From Virgibacillus necropolis (lineage in GTDB: Bacteria; Bacillota; Bacilli; Bacillales; Amphibacillaceae): a stretch of 64,000 bases of DNA. Below are positions 33,788 to 42,945 of this stretch, piece after piece; within the stretch, counting starts at the first letter, position 1; each line of letters opens with the position of its first letter. Under the pieces are notes generated by a model that was not told the origin of the DNA, searched no databases, and saw nothing but the letters and a program-made list of their open reading frames with translations. The translations under genes and the position numbers were made by a program. The stretch lies in the NCBI RefSeq assembly GCF_002224365.1, contig NZ_CP022437.1, positions 434,001 through 498,000 of the forward strand, given 5' to 3'.

Positions 33788-34855
33788 ATGAATAAAACAT
33801 CCATTTATGGACTTACATTTGATCAATTAACAGATTGGTTACTGGATCATGGCCAAAAGAAGTTCCGAGCACAACAGGTTTGGAATTGGTTATATAAAAA
33901 GCGTGTAACAGCGTTTTCTGGAATGAATAATGTAAATAAGGACTGTATTGAACTACTTGAAGAACATTTTGTTTTATACACATTAGAACAGACGGTTAAA
34001 CAAGAGTCAAAGGATGGGACAATAAAATTTCTATTTAAATTAGAAGATGGAAATTTAATTGAAACCGTTTTGATGCGGTTTAACTATGGCTTGTCCGTTT
34101 GTGTGACTACCCAAGTGGGCTGTAATATTGGTTGTACATTTTGCGCAAGTGGACTACTGAAGAAAAGTAGAGATCTTTCTGCTGGCGAGATTGTCGAGCA
34201 AATAATGAACGTACAAAAGCATCTTGATGAGCAAGAAAATGATGAGCGTGTAAGTCATATCGTTGTCATGGGAATTGGTGAACCATTCGATAACTTTACG
34301 AATATGATTGATTTTGTCCGTGTAGTTAATGACGATAAGGGACTTTGCATCGGAGCAAGACACATTACGATTTCAACTAGTGGACTTGCACATAAAATAT
34401 ATGAATTCGCAGATACTGGTATACAAGTTAACTTAGCGATATCCTTACATGCACCAAACGACGAGCTTAGAACACGGATAATGAAAATAAACAAGGCATT
34501 TCCAATAGAAAAGCTGATGAAGTCTGTCGATTACTACTTAGAAAAAACAAATCGACGCATCACGTATGAGTATATTATGTTAAAGGATGTAAATGATCAT
34601 AAGAAAGAAGCGGTGCAGCTTGCGAAGTTACTTGCTAACAAACGTCATCTGACCTATGTGAATTTAATTCCTTATAATCCAGTTGATGAACATAATCAAT
34701 ATGAGCGTAGTGAATCTGAGACAATTCAAGCATTTTTTCAAACATTGAAACAGTACGGTATAAATTGCGGAGTTAGATGGGAAAATGGTGCAGACATCGA
34801 TGCGGCATGTGGCCAACTACGAAGTAAGCAAATTAAGAAAGAAAAAATAGTGTAA
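33788..34855 (+). CDS. RlmN/Cfr-family radical SAM rRNA methyltransferase, probable paralogue
   Basis: About 355 residues. The radical-SAM cluster motif is [24 protein letters not shown] and the final DIDAACGQL (methyl-accepting Cys) are RlmN hallmarks, and the N-terminal helical domain ([15 protein letters not shown]) is present. RlmN adds a methyl to C2 of A2503 in 23S rRNA; Cfr uses C8. The gene is far from the usual prpC-prkC region, and segments such as [11 protein letters not shown] and YVNLIPYNP look closer to the Cfr-like side, so a second copy is likely. ATG at 33788 follows AAGAGGGT. Confidence 0.8.
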   Translation: MNKTSIYGLTFDQLTDWLLDHGQKKFRAQQVWNWLYKKRVTAFSGMNNVNKDCIELLEEHFVLYTLEQTVKQESKDGTIKFLFKLEDGNLIETVLMRFNYGLSVCVTTQVGCNIGCTFCASGLLKKSRDLSAGEIVEQIMNVQKHLDEQENDERVSHIVVMGIGEPFDNFTNMIDFVRVVNDDKGLCIGARHITISTSGLAHKIYEFADTGIQVNLAISLHAPNDELRTRIMKINKAFPIEKLMKSVDYYLEKTNRRITYEYIMLKDVNDHKKEAVQLAKLLANKRHLTYVNLIPYNPVDEHNQYERSESETIQAFFQTLKQYGINCGVRWENGADIDAACGQLRSKQIKKEKIV

Positions 34856-34872
34856 AAGTCCAATGAAAATGT

Positions 34873-34899
34873 CGCGCCTAATTTATTAGGCGCGTTTTT
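34873..34899 (+). terminator. terminator after the rlmN-like gene
   Basis: CGCGCCTAAT / ATTAGGCGCG perfect stem with T5. Confidence 0.9.
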
Positions 34900-34996
34900 C
34901 TAGTGGTTTAAATTAATGTGCATAATTTAACTAATCAGGTAAACCATACATGTAGAGTGTATATAGCTCAATAACTTATTGGAGGTTTTATTTACT

Positions 34997-35278
34997 ATGG
35001 CACAACAAAACGCACAACAACAAATACAGCAAGCTGCCCAACAAGCACAGCAGGCTCAGCAAGCAGTTCAACAAGCACAAGCTAGCGCTGATCCGCAACA
35101 GTTGCAACAGGCTCAACAACAACTGCAACAAGCGGAACAATCTTTGCAGAACTACCAAGCTCAAGCAGGGTCTAATGCACAGCAAGATCCACAGTTCCAA
35201 CAAGCACAACAACAAGTACAACAAGCTCGCCAGCAAGCAGATCAAGCACAACAAACACAGCAAAACAAACCACAATAA
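34997..35278 (+). CDS. Gln/Ala-rich low-complexity small protein
   Basis: 93 residues, roughly 45% glutamine with alanine, arranged as AQQ/QQAQ repeats that could form a helical coil. GGAGG lies 12 bases before the ATG. There is no signal peptide, Cys or aromatic core beyond a single Tyr. Gamma-type small acid-soluble spore proteins are also Gln-rich, but the FGTEFASE repeats are missing here. It may be a divergent SASP or another storage protein. The minus-strand frame opposite is open only because CAA/CAG repeats read as Leu/Cys codons. Confidence 0.65.
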   Translation: MAQQNAQQQIQQAAQQAQQAQQAVQQAQASADPQQLQQAQQQLQQAEQSLQNYQAQAGSNAQQDPQFQQAQQQVQQARQQADQAQQTQQNKPQ

Positions 35279-35496
35279 GTTAGAGAACTAAGATGAGGGA
35301 AGTCGTTAATTCGGCTTCCTTTTTGCGTGAGCGATAGTATTGGAGTTTCGAATCCGAAGTAGTGGTTTACCGGTAATCAGATAGAATTCATGTTTCTAAT
35401 CCAATTAAATGGGAATAGGTCCTTATGTGCTTTTCAAAAGCAAAAAAAATTAGTATGATTATTTAAATCACTAGCAAAAAGAAAGGATGGATAAAG

Positions 35497-35907
35497 TTGA
35501 GTAAAATAACGTTAGATTTAGCAAAAAAGTTAATTGATGGGGCGGAACAAGAAGCCAAAAAAATTGATGTACAAATGGTTATATCTGTTTTTGATGAAGG
35601 TGGTAATCTAATTGCAGTACATCGCATGGACGACGCATGGCTCGCGAGCATCGACATTGCACAAAACAAGGCGTGGACGGCTGTTGCCTTAAAAATGCCA
35701 ACAAGCAACCTAGAAGAGGCTACAGTGCCCAAAGCAGAGCTTTATGGATTGAACACGACCAACCAAGGAAGAATTGTTGTCTTTGGCGGAGGGATCCCCT
35801 TAATGCAAGATGGAAAAGTAGTAGGAGCTGTAGGTGTCAGTGGTGGTACTGTGGCACAGGACACCCAGGTAGCAGAGGCAGCAGTTAAAGTATTTGATGG
35901 CCAATAA
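35497..35907 (+). CDS. GlcG/HbpS-family heme-binding-like protein (DUF336)
   Basis: 136 residues with the HbpS/GlcG pattern: VISVFDEGGNLIAVHRMDDAW, KAWTAVALKMPTS, then IVVFGGGIPLMQDGKVVGAVGVSGG. Members form oligomers and some bind heme or cobalamin; many have no proven activity. No signal peptide. TTG start at 35497 behind GAAAGGATGG. A terminator follows. Confidence 0.85.
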   Translation: MSKITLDLAKKLIDGAEQEAKKIDVQMVISVFDEGGNLIAVHRMDDAWLASIDIAQNKAWTAVALKMPTSNLEEATVPKAELYGLNTTNQGRIVVFGGGIPLMQDGKVVGAVGVSGGTVAQDTQVAEAAVKVFDGQ

Positions 35908-35921
35908 ATAAATGCTTACTA

Positions 35922-35955
35922 AAAATCGGGTGGTGCCTGGCATCACCCGATTTTA
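35922..35955 (+). terminator. terminator after the HbpS-like gene
   Basis: AAAATCGGGTG / CACCCGATTTT stem, then TAATAAT. The rest of the 35.9-36.26 kb gap shows no gene or element I can support. Confidence 0.75.
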
Positions 35956-36259
35956 ATAATCATATAAGTTTATTTTGTAAACGAAATTCTAAAAATCCTC
36001 AAGTTTCCTCAAACATAATTCCAGCCTTTACCTTATGACATCCTATGTCCCATTTGTTGGACTGTCTTCTGGCTTATTTCTTCTGACTTTAGTGTATCCG
36101 TAATTCAATGGCCTCCACTAATATCCATAATAAATAGTCATCTACCTTTTTCATTTTACGCATGATGGAAATATCCCTATCGAATAATTTCTTAGATAAA
36201 AGCCAAAGTTAATAAGAAAAGTAATTACCTCAGAAAAAAAGTAAAAGGAGCTTGATTTC

Positions 36260-36871
36260 ATGGATTGGGACTTAATTTGGAAGGCGATTCTTATTGTAGT
36301 AGTTGGTACATTTCTATTAAGAATAGCAGGAAGGAAATCCATCTCGCAAATGACACTTACTGAAACAGTAATTATGATATCTATCGGTTCGTTGCTGATT
36401 CAGCCTGTTGCTGATAAAAACATTTGGGTAACATTTATTATTGGCGCTATTCTTGTTTTTACACTAATAATTATGGAATTTTTGCAAGTGAAAGGTGATT
36501 TGTTTGAAAATCTAATTACTGGTAAATCAAAGGTTCTAATTGAGAACGGGAACTTGAATGAGAAAAATTTAAAAAAAGTAAGATTAACAGTAGATCAGCT
36601 AGAAATGAACCTCAGGCAGAAAAGCGTTAGTAAAATAAGTGATGTAAAATGGGCAACATTGGAACCAAACGGTCAGGTGGGCTTTATATTAAAAGAAGAA
36701 GCACAGCCTGTAACGAAGAAAGAGTTTCAACTATTACTCACTCAGATACAACAAACGATGCAAAATCTTGTTCCTACAGAAAATAACCAAGAAAAAAGTA
36801 CAAAACAAGATATCTTTTCAGAAATTGAAAAAGAGGATCATAGCGAAACACCACCAGAAAAGTTGTTGTAG
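36260..36871 (+). CDS. DUF421 (YetF-like) membrane protein
   Basis: 203 residues. Two or three N-terminal helices with GRKSISQMTLTETVIMISIGSL (the conserved family motif) are followed by the cytosolic DUF421 domain (GKSKVLIENGNLNEKNLKKVRLTVDQLEMNLRQ). An acidic C-terminal tail (about 170-203) follows. YetF-type proteins are linked to spores and envelope in Bacillus but have no known activity. AAAAGGAG precedes the ATG. Confidence 0.85.
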   Translation: MDWDLIWKAILIVVVGTFLLRIAGRKSISQMTLTETVIMISIGSLLIQPVADKNIWVTFIIGAILVFTLIIMEFLQVKGDLFENLITGKSKVLIENGNLNEKNLKKVRLTVDQLEMNLRQKSVSKISDVKWATLEPNGQVGFILKEEAQPVTKKEFQLLLTQIQQTMQNLVPTENNQEKSTKQDIFSEIEKEDHSETPPEKLL

Positions 36872-36911
36872 TTTATGGTTTGTATTAACAGGCGTAACAT
36901 AGCTATTCCTC

Positions 36912-37277
36912 TTAATGTGTAATGGTTTCACTTGTCAATGCATGGGTGTTATCTTCAGAGTCCTTGAAGAACACCATCCAGGTTTCCGTATTTTCCATCT
37001 TTGTAATTCTGTGCGGCTCATCGATGAACGGGATTCCTTTTTCGGTGAGATCTGCATATGATTCCTGGATATCATCAACCTCAAAGTAAATAACAGAACT
37101 AGCCTGAGCAAATTCTCTTTTTTCAGGGAGACTTAACATGAGTCTTATCCCGTTACAATTGAAAAATGCCATGCTGTCCGTGTTAAACAAAAGGGAAAGG
37201 CCTAGTAAGTCTTTATAAAAATGTATGGCACGATCTACATCTTTAACGGGTATACCAATTTGCTTAATATTCTTCAT
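36912..37277 (-). CDS. VOC-family (glyoxalase/dioxygenase fold) protein
   Basis: 121 residues, one vicinal-oxygen-chelate domain: QIGIPVKDVDRAIHFYKDLLGL start, GIRLMLSLPE, VIYFEVDDIQESYADL and WMVFFKDSEDN near the end. It could be a dioxygenase, glyoxalase-like enzyme or a resistance protein. Metal ligands cannot be assigned with confidence. GGAGAGA precedes the ATG. Confidence 0.83.
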   Translation of the reverse strand: MKNIKQIGIPVKDVDRAIHFYKDLLGLSLLFNTDSMAFFNCNGIRLMLSLPEKREFAQASSVIYFEVDDIQESYADLTEKGIPFIDEPHRITKMENTETWMVFFKDSEDNTHALTSETITH

Positions 37278-37342
37278 GGAATCTCTCCTTACTCTTTTAG
37301 TATCTATTCTTCATTTGATTATAAAACTCCTGCAAATTAGTG

Positions 37343-37654
37343 TTAATTTATTTTAAGACCAACAATGCCAATTACAATTAAGCTAAGGCATACTAGCTGA
37401 GGTAAGTGAATTTTCTCCTTAAATAAAAAGTAACTAACTAGTGTAATTCCGACACTACCCATTCCAGTCCAAATGGCATATGCAACACCTGGTGTAATAG
37501 TTTTCATGGCGATTGCCATACAAGTGAAGGAAAGCCCATATCCTAGAACAATGATAAACATCGGCCACTTTTTATTATAATCATGGACATATTTTAGCAG
37601 ACTTACTGAAATAACTTCCTCGATACCAGCTACCATTAATAAGATCCAAGCCAT
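37343..37654 (-). CDS. SMR-family efflux subunit (second of a pair)
   Basis: 103 residues, four helices, small multidrug resistance family: the conserved helix-1 Glu (GIEEVISVSLLKY) and AYAIWTGMGSVG motif are present. Its start overlaps the stop of the partner gene by one base (TAATG), so the two are translationally coupled and probably form a heterodimer like YkkCD or EbrAB. Substrate may be a cationic drug or guanidinium; the sequence does not decide. Confidence 0.88.
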   Translation of the reverse strand: MAWILLMVAGIEEVISVSLLKYVHDYNKKWPMFIIVLGYGLSFTCMAIAMKTITPGVAYAIWTGMGSVGITLVSYFLFKEKIHLPQLVCLSLIVIGIVGLKIN

Positions 37655-37971
37655 TATTTGTCACCCTCTTTTGTTGTAAATTTCATCCCCAGAACACCGG
37701 ACACTAAAATCAAAAAGAAAATTAGCTGTTTAATGGTAAAAGGCTCGCCAGTTAAAATGCCAACCAGATAAATTCCAATTGTTCCAACACCTACAAACAC
37801 GGTATAAGCTACAGCAACTGAAATGGTGCGGAACGTTAACGTTAATAACCCAAAACTAATTACTATTAGAACAGCAATTACTAGCCATTCTAGTATGGAA
37901 TCTGCATATTTTAGAGAAGACGCCCAAAATACTTCTAAAACACCAGCAATTACAAGTAATACCCATGCCAT
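37654..37971 (-). CDS. SMR-family efflux subunit (first of a pair)
   Basis: 105 residues from the ATG at 37971, 8 bases after GGGG. The GTG at 37980 lies inside the Shine-Dalgarno. Four helices, Glu in GVLEVFWASSLKY and AYTVFVGVGTIGIY. It is 5' to and coupled with the second SMR gene. A perfect palindrome just upstream and the TetR gene next to it indicate substrate-induced expression. Confidence 0.88.
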   Translation of the reverse strand: MAWVLLVIAGVLEVFWASSLKYADSILEWLVIAVLIVISFGLLTLTFRTISVAVAYTVFVGVGTIGIYLVGILTGEPFTIKQLIFFLILVSGVLGMKFTTKEGDK

Positions 37972-37991
37972 CATGATCACCCCATATAATT

Positions 37992-38012
37992 AATGAATGA
38001 CTGTCATTCATT
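37992..38012 (-). promoter_or_regulatory. 21-bp palindromic operator of the TetR-SMR locus
   Basis: AATGAATGAC-T-GTCATTCATT is a perfect inverted repeat between the tetR-family gene and the SMR pair. Length and symmetry fit a TetR-family dimer pair. Confidence 0.85.
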
Positions 38013-38025
38013 TTACGAATAAAAA

Positions 38026-38610
38026 TTAAATCAATGCCCGTTTAATGAAATTAAAAAGTTCCTGTTTAAGGTGGTCGACGCTGTCCATACCGGTAGTACT
38101 ATTAAACAAATACGTACGTTCAGCGGTTTGTTCAATCATATTAATAATTACCTGCACATTAAATTGAATCTTAGTTTCTTGTGCAATTTCATTTCGTTCC
38201 TGTGCAAGTTTTAGTTGCTTTTCCATCCAGTTGTAGTAGGGTGTATACATTTCTTCCCACTTTTCAAAGGAATGACCATATGCAAGCCCTGAGTAACATA
38301 ATACGATAACTTCTTTATACCTTTCTGTGATGTTAAATGTTACATCGATAATTGTTTCCAACTTTTGATTGAAAGACATAGAATCGTTTACATGCTTGAT
38401 AACCATATCGTATGTTTTGGTGAGCAATTCTTCAGCGATTGCCGGAACAAGGTCACTTTTTGATTTAAAATATAAATAAAAGGTGCCTTGCGCAACATTT
38501 GCACGCTTTACAATATCTGAAATAGATGTGTTTTCAAAGCTTTTTTCTTCGATCACTTTAAACGCCGCATCTAGTATTGCATCGTATTTTTCCTGCTTTT
38601 TCACACGCAT
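38026..38610 (-). CDS. TetR/AcrR-family repressor of the SMR efflux pair
   Basis: 194 residues. N-terminal HTH (DAAFKVIEEKSFENTSISDIVKRANVAQGTFYLYFKSKSDLV) is textbook TetR; the C-terminal helices make the ligand pocket. It is the first gene of the tetR-SMR-SMR run on the minus strand. The palindrome at 37992 and a degenerate copy at 38630 suggest it represses both the pumps and itself. Confidence 0.9.
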   Translation of the reverse strand: MRVKKQEKYDAILDAAFKVIEEKSFENTSISDIVKRANVAQGTFYLYFKSKSDLVPAIAEELLTKTYDMVIKHVNDSMSFNQKLETIIDVTFNITERYKEVIVLCYSGLAYGHSFEKWEEMYTPYYNWMEKQLKLAQERNEIAQETKIQFNVQVIINMIEQTAERTYLFNSTTGMDSVDHLKQELFNFIKRALI

Positions 38611-38629
38611 TATTCCACCGCTTTCTAAA

Positions 38630-38650
38630 AATGAATATAAGTCATTTTAG
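38630..38650 (-). promoter_or_regulatory. degenerate second TetR-type operator
   Basis: AATGAATATAAGTCATTTTAG matches 14 of 21 positions of the perfect palindrome at 37992, 20-40 bp before the tetR start, as expected for autoregulation. Confidence 0.5.
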
Positions 38651-38684
38651 CATTTTTCTTTAATAAAAGTCAAGAGACTAAAGT

Positions 38685-38710
38685 GTTTGTATACTTCATA
38701 ATCAGGGAAC
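38685..38710 (+). promoter_or_regulatory. candidate sigma-B promoter of the catalase gene
   Basis: GTTTGT, a 14-bp spacer and GGGAAC resemble the sigma-B pattern GTTTAA-N12-14-GGGTAT. B. subtilis katE is a sigma-B gene, which supports the reading. Confidence 0.55.
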
Positions 38711-38761
38711 TTAAAACTATACAATTAAGTTAATTAATTATCAAAAGGAGGAACCTTTAAA

Positions 38762-40801
38762 ATGAATGATAAGCATAATAATGAGAAAAATGAACAACTA
38801 GAGCGGTTTCGTACGGATGATAAAGGTAAAAAGATGACAACCAATCAAGGACTAAAGGTATCAGAAGATGAGTTTTCTCTGAAAGCGGGTGAACGTGGCC
38901 CAACATTAATGGAGGATTTTCATTTTCGTGAAAAAATGACCCATTTTGATCATGAGCGAATTCCAGAACGGATTGTTCATGCAAGGGGATATGGAGCCCA
39001 TGGTGAATTTGAACTTTATGAATCAATGAAGGAATATACAAAGGCAGGATTTTTGCAGGACCCAACAAAGAAAACCCCTGTATTTGTGCGTTTTTCAACG
39101 GTTGCTGGTTCTCGTGGTTCCGGTGAGCTCGCACGTGATGCTCGTGGGTTCGCAACTAAATTTTACACAGAAGAAGGGAACTATGACCTAGTAGGAAACA
39201 ATATTCCAGTATTTTTTATCCAGGATGCAATGAAATTTCCAGATTTAGTGCACGCACTTAAGCCTGAACCACACAATGAGATACCCCAGGCCGCATCTGC
39301 CCATGATACGTTTTGGGACTTTGTTGCGAATAATCAAGAGGCAGCGCATATGGTTATGTGGGCGATGTCAGACCGAGCAATTCCAAGGAGCTTCCGCATG
39401 ATGGAAGGTTTCGGCGTTCATACATTTCGATTTGTGAATCATCAAGGGAAAGCCCATTTTGTAAAATTCCATTGGAAACCAGTGCTTGGTGCACATTCCG
39501 TGGTATGGGATGAAGCACAAAAGATCAATGGTAAGAATCCTGATTTTCATCGAGCAGATATGTTTGGGGCGATTGAGAATGGAGATTATCCAGAATATGA
39601 ATTAGGTGTGCAAATAATCGATGAAGCAGATGAATTCAAGTTTGATTTTGATATATTGGACTCAACAAAGCTTTGGCCAGAAGAGGATGTACCAGTGAAA
39701 ATCATTGGGAAAATGACATTGAATCGCAATGTCGATAATGTGTTTGCTGAAACGGAACAGGTCGCATTTCATCCTGGACATGTTGTACCCGGAATTGATT
39801 TTTCAAATGATCCATTGTTACAAGGCCGATTATTTTCTTATACAGATACACAGTTAAGTCGTCTAGGAGGTCCAAATTTCCACGAACTCCCAGTCAATCG
39901 ACCTGTATGTCCATTCCATAATAATCAACGGGATGGCATAGCGAGACAAACGATTAATCAAGGACAAGTAAGCTACCATAACAATTCGTTAGCTGAGAAT
40001 ACACCTGCAACCTCAAGTGAGGAAGAAGACGGTTATGTTCATTATCAGGAAAAAGTGGAGGGGCGTAAGGTTCGTGCACGCAGTGAAAGCTTTAAGGATC
40101 ATTTCACGCAAGCAACATTGTTTTGGAACAGTATGAGTAAACCAGAGAAAGAACATATCAAGGATGCATTTAGCTTTGAACTTGGAAAGGTAGATAGTGA
40201 ATCGGTTCAACGACAAGTGGTTGATATGTTTGCCCATGTTAGTATGGATTTAGCTAAAACGGTTGCCGATGCACTTGGTATTGCACCCCCTGAGCATGGA
40301 GGGTCAGACATTACTAAAACTTCACCTGCCTTAAGTCAGGAAAATACGAATAAAAAAGCGAAAACGCGTAAAGTTGCCGTTTTGCTTGGTAACGGATATA
40401 AGGGTGGCGAGGTAACAAAAGCGCTAAACGCCCTAAAAGCGGAAGGGATAAATCCTGAGATTGTTAGTGAAAAACTCGGAAAAGTGACCAGTGAAGAAGG
40501 AACAGTATTGAAAGCTGATCACACATTTTTGACCAGTGAATCGGTATTATTTGATGCCATTTATGTAGTTGGTGGTAAAGATGTAAGTGGTAAATTCCAC
40601 CAGGAAACTGCGTACTTTGTTAACGAGGCATTTTCCCATTTTAAACCAATTGGTGGTACTGAGGAAGGGAAGAAGTGGCTTGAATCAAGTGGTAAGGCGG
40701 AAAGTGTTGGCGTGATTGTTAGTGACGATATAGATGAATTTGTACCGGGTTTTGTTAAAGCGATTGCGGCTCATCGTTATTGGGATCGTCAAATTTCATA
40801 G
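38762..40801 (+). CDS. katE: large-subunit (clade 2) catalase with C-terminal DJ-1/GATase-like domain
   Basis: 679 residues. Catalase core (about 20-505): catalytic His73 in RIPERIVHARG, Asn in DLVGNNIPVFFIQDA and heme-ligand Tyr in LFSYTDTQLSRLG. The C-terminal flavodoxin-like domain (about 527-679; KVAVLLGNGYKGGEVTKAL) is the extra domain of HPII-type catalases. It degrades H2O2 in the cytosol. AAAGGAGG precedes the ATG. A sigma-B-like promoter implies general-stress control. Confidence 0.94.
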   Translation: MNDKHNNEKNEQLERFRTDDKGKKMTTNQGLKVSEDEFSLKAGERGPTLMEDFHFREKMTHFDHERIPERIVHARGYGAHGEFELYESMKEYTKAGFLQDPTKKTPVFVRFSTVAGSRGSGELARDARGFATKFYTEEGNYDLVGNNIPVFFIQDAMKFPDLVHALKPEPHNEIPQAASAHDTFWDFVANNQEAAHMVMWAMSDRAIPRSFRMMEGFGVHTFRFVNHQGKAHFVKFHWKPVLGAHSVVWDEAQKINGKNPDFHRADMFGAIENGDYPEYELGVQIIDEADEFKFDFDILDSTKLWPEEDVPVKIIGKMTLNRNVDNVFAETEQVAFHPGHVVPGIDFSNDPLLQGRLFSYTDTQLSRLGGPNFHELPVNRPVCPFHNNQRDGIARQTINQGQVSYHNNSLAENTPATSSEEEDGYVHYQEKVEGRKVRARSESFKDHFTQATLFWNSMSKPEKEHIKDAFSFELGKVDSESVQRQVVDMFAHVSMDLAKTVADALGIAPPEHGGSDITKTSPALSQENTNKKAKTRKVAVLLGNGYKGGEVTKALNALKAEGINPEIVSEKLGKVTSEEGTVLKADHTFLTSESVLFDAIYVVGGKDVSGKFHQETAYFVNEAFSHFKPIGGTEEGKKWLESSGKAESVGVIVSDDIDEFVPGFVKAIAAHRYWDRQIS

Positions 40802-40814
40802 AAAGTAGATAGAT

Positions 40815-40847
40815 AGAGAGGGAGACAGCAACCCTCTCTTATTTTTT
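40815..40847 (+). terminator. terminator after katE
   Basis: AGAGAGGG / CCCTCTCT stem, then TTATTTTTTGG. Confidence 0.85.
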
Positions 40848-40983
40848 GGTTTAGTGTCTATTAAATGTGATTACTATCGGTCTTTTCAGCCTGAAGGATG
40901 AGCGAATTTCAGACTCTTAGCTGTTATGGAAAGTTTAGATCCTGCCTATACTTGTAGTACGAAAGGTAATAGGAGGGATTGAC

Positions 40984-41037
40984 ATGATGAACCTATATGA
41001 ATTGCAAGCAATAATTGAGAGCCGCCGTATCCGTTAA
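40984..41037 (+). CDS. 17-codon micro-ORF with a strong ribosome binding site
   Basis: ATGATG... after AGGAGGG encodes MMNLYELQAIIESRRIR and a stop. The Shine-Dalgarno is unusually good for intergenic DNA. Either a micropeptide or a leftover N-terminus; no family recognised. Together with the katE terminator and the minus-strand hairpin at 41091 this is all I see in the 40.8-41.1 kb gap. Confidence 0.3.
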   Translation: MMNLYELQAIIESRRIR

Positions 41038-41090
41038 TAAAAAACGATTGTAAAAGGTGTATTTCTACTGACTATATATGGCTGCCTTTA

Positions 41091-41118
41091 AAGCCTCTCA
41101 GGTATATGGAAGAGGCTT
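41091..41118 (-). terminator. hairpin after the alanine carrier gene
   Basis: AAGCCTCT / AGAGGCTT stem. The T tract on the minus strand is short (TTTAAAGG). Confidence 0.5.
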
Positions 41119-41131
41119 CTTATAAAGTAAC

Positions 41132-42544
41132 CTATCCATTCTTTTCTTTATCTAACTCTGAAGTAAATAACGTTACGCGCGGTTTGCCACCATTTCCTTT
41201 ATAGATTCGATGGACATAATCGTCAGTAATTAACTTTACTTCTTTGCTTAAGAACATCATAGGGATGACGTTGCATAGTACCACGAATGCTAACATTAAA
41301 TCTAAGAATTGCCATACAAATTTAAGACCTCCAACCGCACCGACATATACAGCTATTATATACACAATGCGCATGAATTTTGCAGTTTTCAAACCATATA
41401 AGTATTCGGCCTGTTTTTCACCGAAAAAGACAAGAATACCAATGGTTGTAAAAACAAAAAAGAATAGGAATATCGCGATAAAAGTACCACCAAATGCATC
41501 GCCATACAAGCTAGAGAATGCTACAGTAATCATACTTGACGCTTCATTCGGGCCGACCATTTTCCAGGCACCAGTAACAAGAACGGCTAAGCCTGAGACC
41601 GTACAAATAACAATTGTATCAACAAATACACTAAAAATACCCCAGAAAGCTTGTTTGGAGGGGTGATCAGTTTGAGCAGCAGAGTGAGCTATTGGGCCCG
41701 TTCCAATTCCTGCTTCATTTGAATATAAACCCCGTGCTATTCCCCATCTCACCGCTTGTGCAATTCCAGCACCTGCGAACCCGCCAGCAGCTGATATTGG
41801 TGTGAATGCATTCGTGAATATAAGCCCAAAAACGTGTGGTAGCTGATCAGCGTTTGCTACTATCAAAATGATTCCGAATAATAGATAAGTAATAACCATA
41901 AACGGAACAAGTTTATCGGTAACTTTGGCAATTCGCTTGATTCCTCCAAATACAATTAGGGTTATAAATACTGCCATTATAATACCAGTTAATTCTACGG
42001 GCCAACCGAAAGCAGCTTCAACCTGTGTTGTGATTGAGTTCGATTGCACCATCGCACTTGGTATTAACTCAAGCATAAGGAATAGAGCAAAAAGGGTTGC
42101 AATTTTATTCCACCCTAATGCTTTTTTTATGTAGTACTGTGGTCCACCAACCCAAATACCTTTTTCATTTACCTCCCGATATTTCATGCCAAGTACAATT
42201 TCGCCATATTTTGTAGCCATGCCGATAAGCGCTACAGCCCACATCCAAAATAGTGCACCAGGACCACCTAATGCAATTGCAACAGGCACACCAACAATAT
42301 TGGTTGCACCAGCTGTTGAGGCTAAAGCAGAAGTAAATGCTTGGAAGGGTGTAATTGTACCTTCATGTTTATTTTTCTTGAAAATTTGACCAATCGTATT
42401 ATGTAACACATGACCAAAGAAGCGAAATTGGAAAAACTTAAGTCGAATTGTGTAAAGTAGACCGGTGAATATCAATAAAATAGATAATAAATAAGTCCAA
42501 AAAAAGTTTGAAATGTTTGCAATAATTGTTTGAAAAAGTTCCAT
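41132..42544 (-). CDS. alanine/glycine:cation symporter (AGCS family)
   Basis: 470 residues with about ten helices. AGCS signatures: FTSALASTAGATNIVGVPVAIALGGPGALFWMW, GLYSNEAGIGTGPIAHSAA and FTTIGILVFFGEKQAEYL. These carriers take up alanine or glycine with Na+. AAGGA lies 9 bases before the ATG. It is transcribed leftwards alone. Confidence 0.9.
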   Translation of the reverse strand: MELFQTIIANISNFFWTYLLSILLIFTGLLYTIRLKFFQFRFFGHVLHNTIGQIFKKNKHEGTITPFQAFTSALASTAGATNIVGVPVAIALGGPGALFWMWAVALIGMATKYGEIVLGMKYREVNEKGIWVGGPQYYIKKALGWNKIATLFALFLMLELIPSAMVQSNSITTQVEAAFGWPVELTGIIMAVFITLIVFGGIKRIAKVTDKLVPFMVITYLLFGIILIVANADQLPHVFGLIFTNAFTPISAAGGFAGAGIAQAVRWGIARGLYSNEAGIGTGPIAHSAAQTDHPSKQAFWGIFSVFVDTIVICTVSGLAVLVTGAWKMVGPNEASSMITVAFSSLYGDAFGGTFIAIFLFFFVFTTIGILVFFGEKQAEYLYGLKTAKFMRIVYIIAVYVGAVGGLKFVWQFLDLMLAFVVLCNVIPMMFLSKEVKLITDDYVHRIYKGNGGKPRVTLFTSELDKEKNG

Positions 42545-42798
42545 AAACTCAGTCCTTTCTGGTGTATTTTTACTTTAATACCCTTTAATACCCAAAAAGT
42601 GATCATTTCAACCATTTTTCTACATGCATTTGCGCTTGTATTTTTTTGTCTCATTGCTTATCCTTACCAATCTTACATGGCATTCAATCTCTTTAAGAGT
42701 AGATTTAAAAGTCTGAAGGTAAATTTCTTTTATATAAGAAAGCTAATCGGTCATTAGAGTTCACTACGATGGCAGGATCATTCATATCCAATTTCGTA

Positions 42799-42858
42799 TT
42801 ATTTAAAGGCTTCTAATAATCCATTGACTTTATTTTCGAGAATTTGTCTCTGATTCAT
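42799..42858 (-). CDS. 19-codon micro-ORF
   Basis: Minus-strand ATG at 42858, after AGAGGAG, encodes MNQRQILENKVNGLLEAFK and a stop. It could be a micropeptide or remnant. The remaining part of the 42.5-42.9 kb spacer shows only a TTTAATACCC direct repeat near 42575-42593. Confidence 0.25.
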   Translation of the reverse strand: MNQRQILENKVNGLLEAFK

Positions 42859-42945
42859 TTTTCGTACTCCTCTTTTCCAATAATTTTAGATAAATCTATC
42901 ATTCTATTATCGTCATGAATACAAGATTATGTCCAAATTTGTTCT

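Noticed and set aside
34988-35275. 95-codon Leu/Cys-rich minus-strand ORF
   Set aside because: It is the complement of CAA/CAG glutamine repeats on the plus strand, where the ribosome binding site is.
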